Source of the DNA: Planctomycetaceae bacterium
Lineage (GTDB): Bacteria; Planctomycetota; Planctomycetia; Pirellulales; UBA1268
Assembly: GCA_947464585.1 (NCBI GenBank)
Contig: CANHYS010000109.1
Location: forward strand, 1 to 6,920
Direction of reading: 5' to 3'
Length of the DNA stretch: 6,920 bases
Shown: piece by piece, positions 5,956 to 6,920 of the stretch
How the letters are laid out: every line of letters begins with the position of its first letter
How positions within the stretch are numbered: the stretch's first letter is position 1
Notes under the pieces: generated by a model
The model's database searches: none
What the model saw: only the letters and a program-made list of their open reading frames with translations
Told to the model about the DNA's origin: nothing
Translations under genes and position numbers: made by a program

Positions 5956-6920
5956 ATGGTCGCCACCGCAAAGATCGCCCCCACCATCGACATTCGCGAA
6001 CTCATCACCGGCACCGGGCCTTTCGGTCCCGCTGAAATCCGTGGCCTGACGCAGGCCCTCGGCAACAACGCCTCCGCTCATCGCGACGTGCGTGGAGCGG
6101 TCCGCGAACTGGAGCAGATGACCGACCGCAGCCCGGCCGCCTCGGTGCGATTGGGAGTCTGCCAGTATCTGCTGGGACGTTACCGCGAGGCTCTCGACAC
6201 GCTGCGATCCGCCGACGGCGGCGCGTTGGCCCTCTTCCACCAGGGCCTTGCCCACGTCGCTCTGGAGACGTTCGACAAGGCTCAAGAGGCTTTCGAGGGG
6301 GCAAAGAAGTCGGGCTACGACGCCATCGCATGCGGTGCGGCTGCGGCCGATGCCCTGCGGGCCGCCGGCCATCACGATGAAGCCCACAAGGCCATCGACG
6401 CCATGGCAGCGGGCAAGGATGGCGATGTGGCCAGCCAGTCGGCCGACTATTGGGCGGCGAAGGGGGCGATTCTGGCCGACCGCGGCTGCCCCGCGAGCGA
6501 GGTCGCCGAGGCGTTCGAGAAGGCCGTTGCCATCGACCCGGGCCATTCGCACGCCCTGTTTGCATTGGGAGTTCTCAACGACCGCGCCGGCAACGACGAG
6601 GAGGCGCAGGCCTGCTACGAACGTTCGCTCGAGCGCTACCCCGCATCCCTGGGAGCGTTGCTCAACCTCGGCATCATGCACGAAGACCGCAATGATTTTG
6701 CCAAGGCCCAGCAGTGTTACCGCAGGATTCTCGAATCCATTCCCGACCACCCGCGGGCACGCCTGTTTCTCAAGGATTCCTCAGCGTCGGGTGATCTGCG
6801 AACGGAAGAGCAGGAACAGAAGCAGCGCGACCGCATCGAACAGGTGATGGGCCTCCCGGTCAGCGACTTCGAACTCTCGGTCCGCAGCCGCAATTGCCTG
6901 CAGAAAATGGGCATCCACAC
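5956..6920 (+). CDS. TPR protein with a C-terminal RNA polymerase alpha-CTD-like domain (3' partial)
   Basis: The frame is open from the ATG at 5956 to the window edge, 321 complete codons with no stop. AAAGGG lies 6 bases before the ATG. Residues 62-275 are helical tetratricopeptide repeats. The clearest units are 166-196 (AEAFEKAVAIDP), 200-230 (EAQACYERSLERYP) and 235-266 (KAQQCYRRILESIPDHP); looser ones lie at 62-87, 91-120 and 122-145. A charged linker (275-298) leads to residues 301-321, which align with the start of the RNA polymerase alpha C-terminal domain. Arg310, Asn313 and Cys314 match E. coli Arg265, Asn268 and Cys269, which are DNA contacts, and Glu306 matches Glu261. The rest of the domain is outside the window. 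It is not RpoA, because the N-terminal assembly domain is absent. It may bind DNA or touch polymerase while its TPRs hold a partner; the function is unknown. Confidence 0.9.
   Translation, partial: MVATAKIAPTIDIRELITGTGPFGPAEIRGLTQALGNNASAHRDVRGAVRELEQMTDRSPAASVRLGVCQYLLGRYREALDTLRSADGGALALFHQGLAHVALETFDKAQEAFEGAKKSGYDAIACGAAAADALRAAGHHDEAHKAIDAMAAGKDGDVASQSADYWAAKGAILADRGCPASEVAEAFEKAVAIDPGHSHALFALGVLNDRAGNDEEAQACYERSLERYPASLGALLNLGIMHEDRNDFAKAQQCYRRILESIPDHPRARLFLKDSSASGDLRTEEQEQKQRDRIEQVMGLPVSDFELSVRSRNCLQKMGIH

Noticed and set aside
5920..6750. 276-residue minus-strand open frame opposite the TPR gene
   Set aside because: The plus-strand frame gives regular TPR repeats and an alpha-CTD match. 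The minus frame begins inside it, runs toward the tRNA and has no recognisable domain.
1..6920. CRISPR array, insertion sequence or prophage remnants
   Set aside because: I saw no regularly spaced repeats, transposase motifs or terminal inverted repeats. The tRNA shows no duplicated 3' end that would suggest an attachment site in the visible sequence.

Overview
The window is GC-rich and densely coded, with a Gram-negative-type gene set that includes a Kdo synthesis enzyme for lipopolysaccharide. I infer a planctomycete (Planctomycetota, probably Pirellulales-like). The inference rests on a TPR protein that runs into an RNA polymerase alpha-CTD-like domain, a large lipoprotein with a degenerate transglutaminase fold, and overall composition. 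No ribosomal RNA is present to confirm it.

Layout. Positions 1-5187 are a minus-strand cluster. In transcription order it holds kdsA (5187-4336), a large lipoprotein gene that overlaps the kdsA stop codon (4336-2585), then rpmE (2454-2203), prfA (2150-1065) and prmC (971-75). A strong GC hairpin follows prmC at 5-24. A candidate promoter before rpmE suggests two transcription units: an envelope pair (kdsA plus lipoprotein) and a translation set (ribosomal protein L31, release factor 1 and the methyltransferase that modifies the GGQ motif of release factors).

Positions 5188-5844 are a 657-base divergent intergenic region without a credible protein gene. It holds the kdsA leader, a sigma-54-like promoter match on the plus strand and a compact nest of inverted repeats ending in a T-rich tract. 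That nest may be an unannotated small RNA or an attenuator-like terminator. A sigma-70-like promoter for the next gene follows it.

Positions 5845-6920 are on the plus strand: a tRNA-Thr (anticodon CGT), then after only 37 bases a protein gene that runs off the window. That protein has several TPR repeats and then the first part of an RNA polymerase alpha C-terminal domain with the DNA-contacting Arg and Asn preserved. This gene has no stop codon inside the window, so a search that requires one would miss it. It and the structured RNA region are the most interesting parts of the window.
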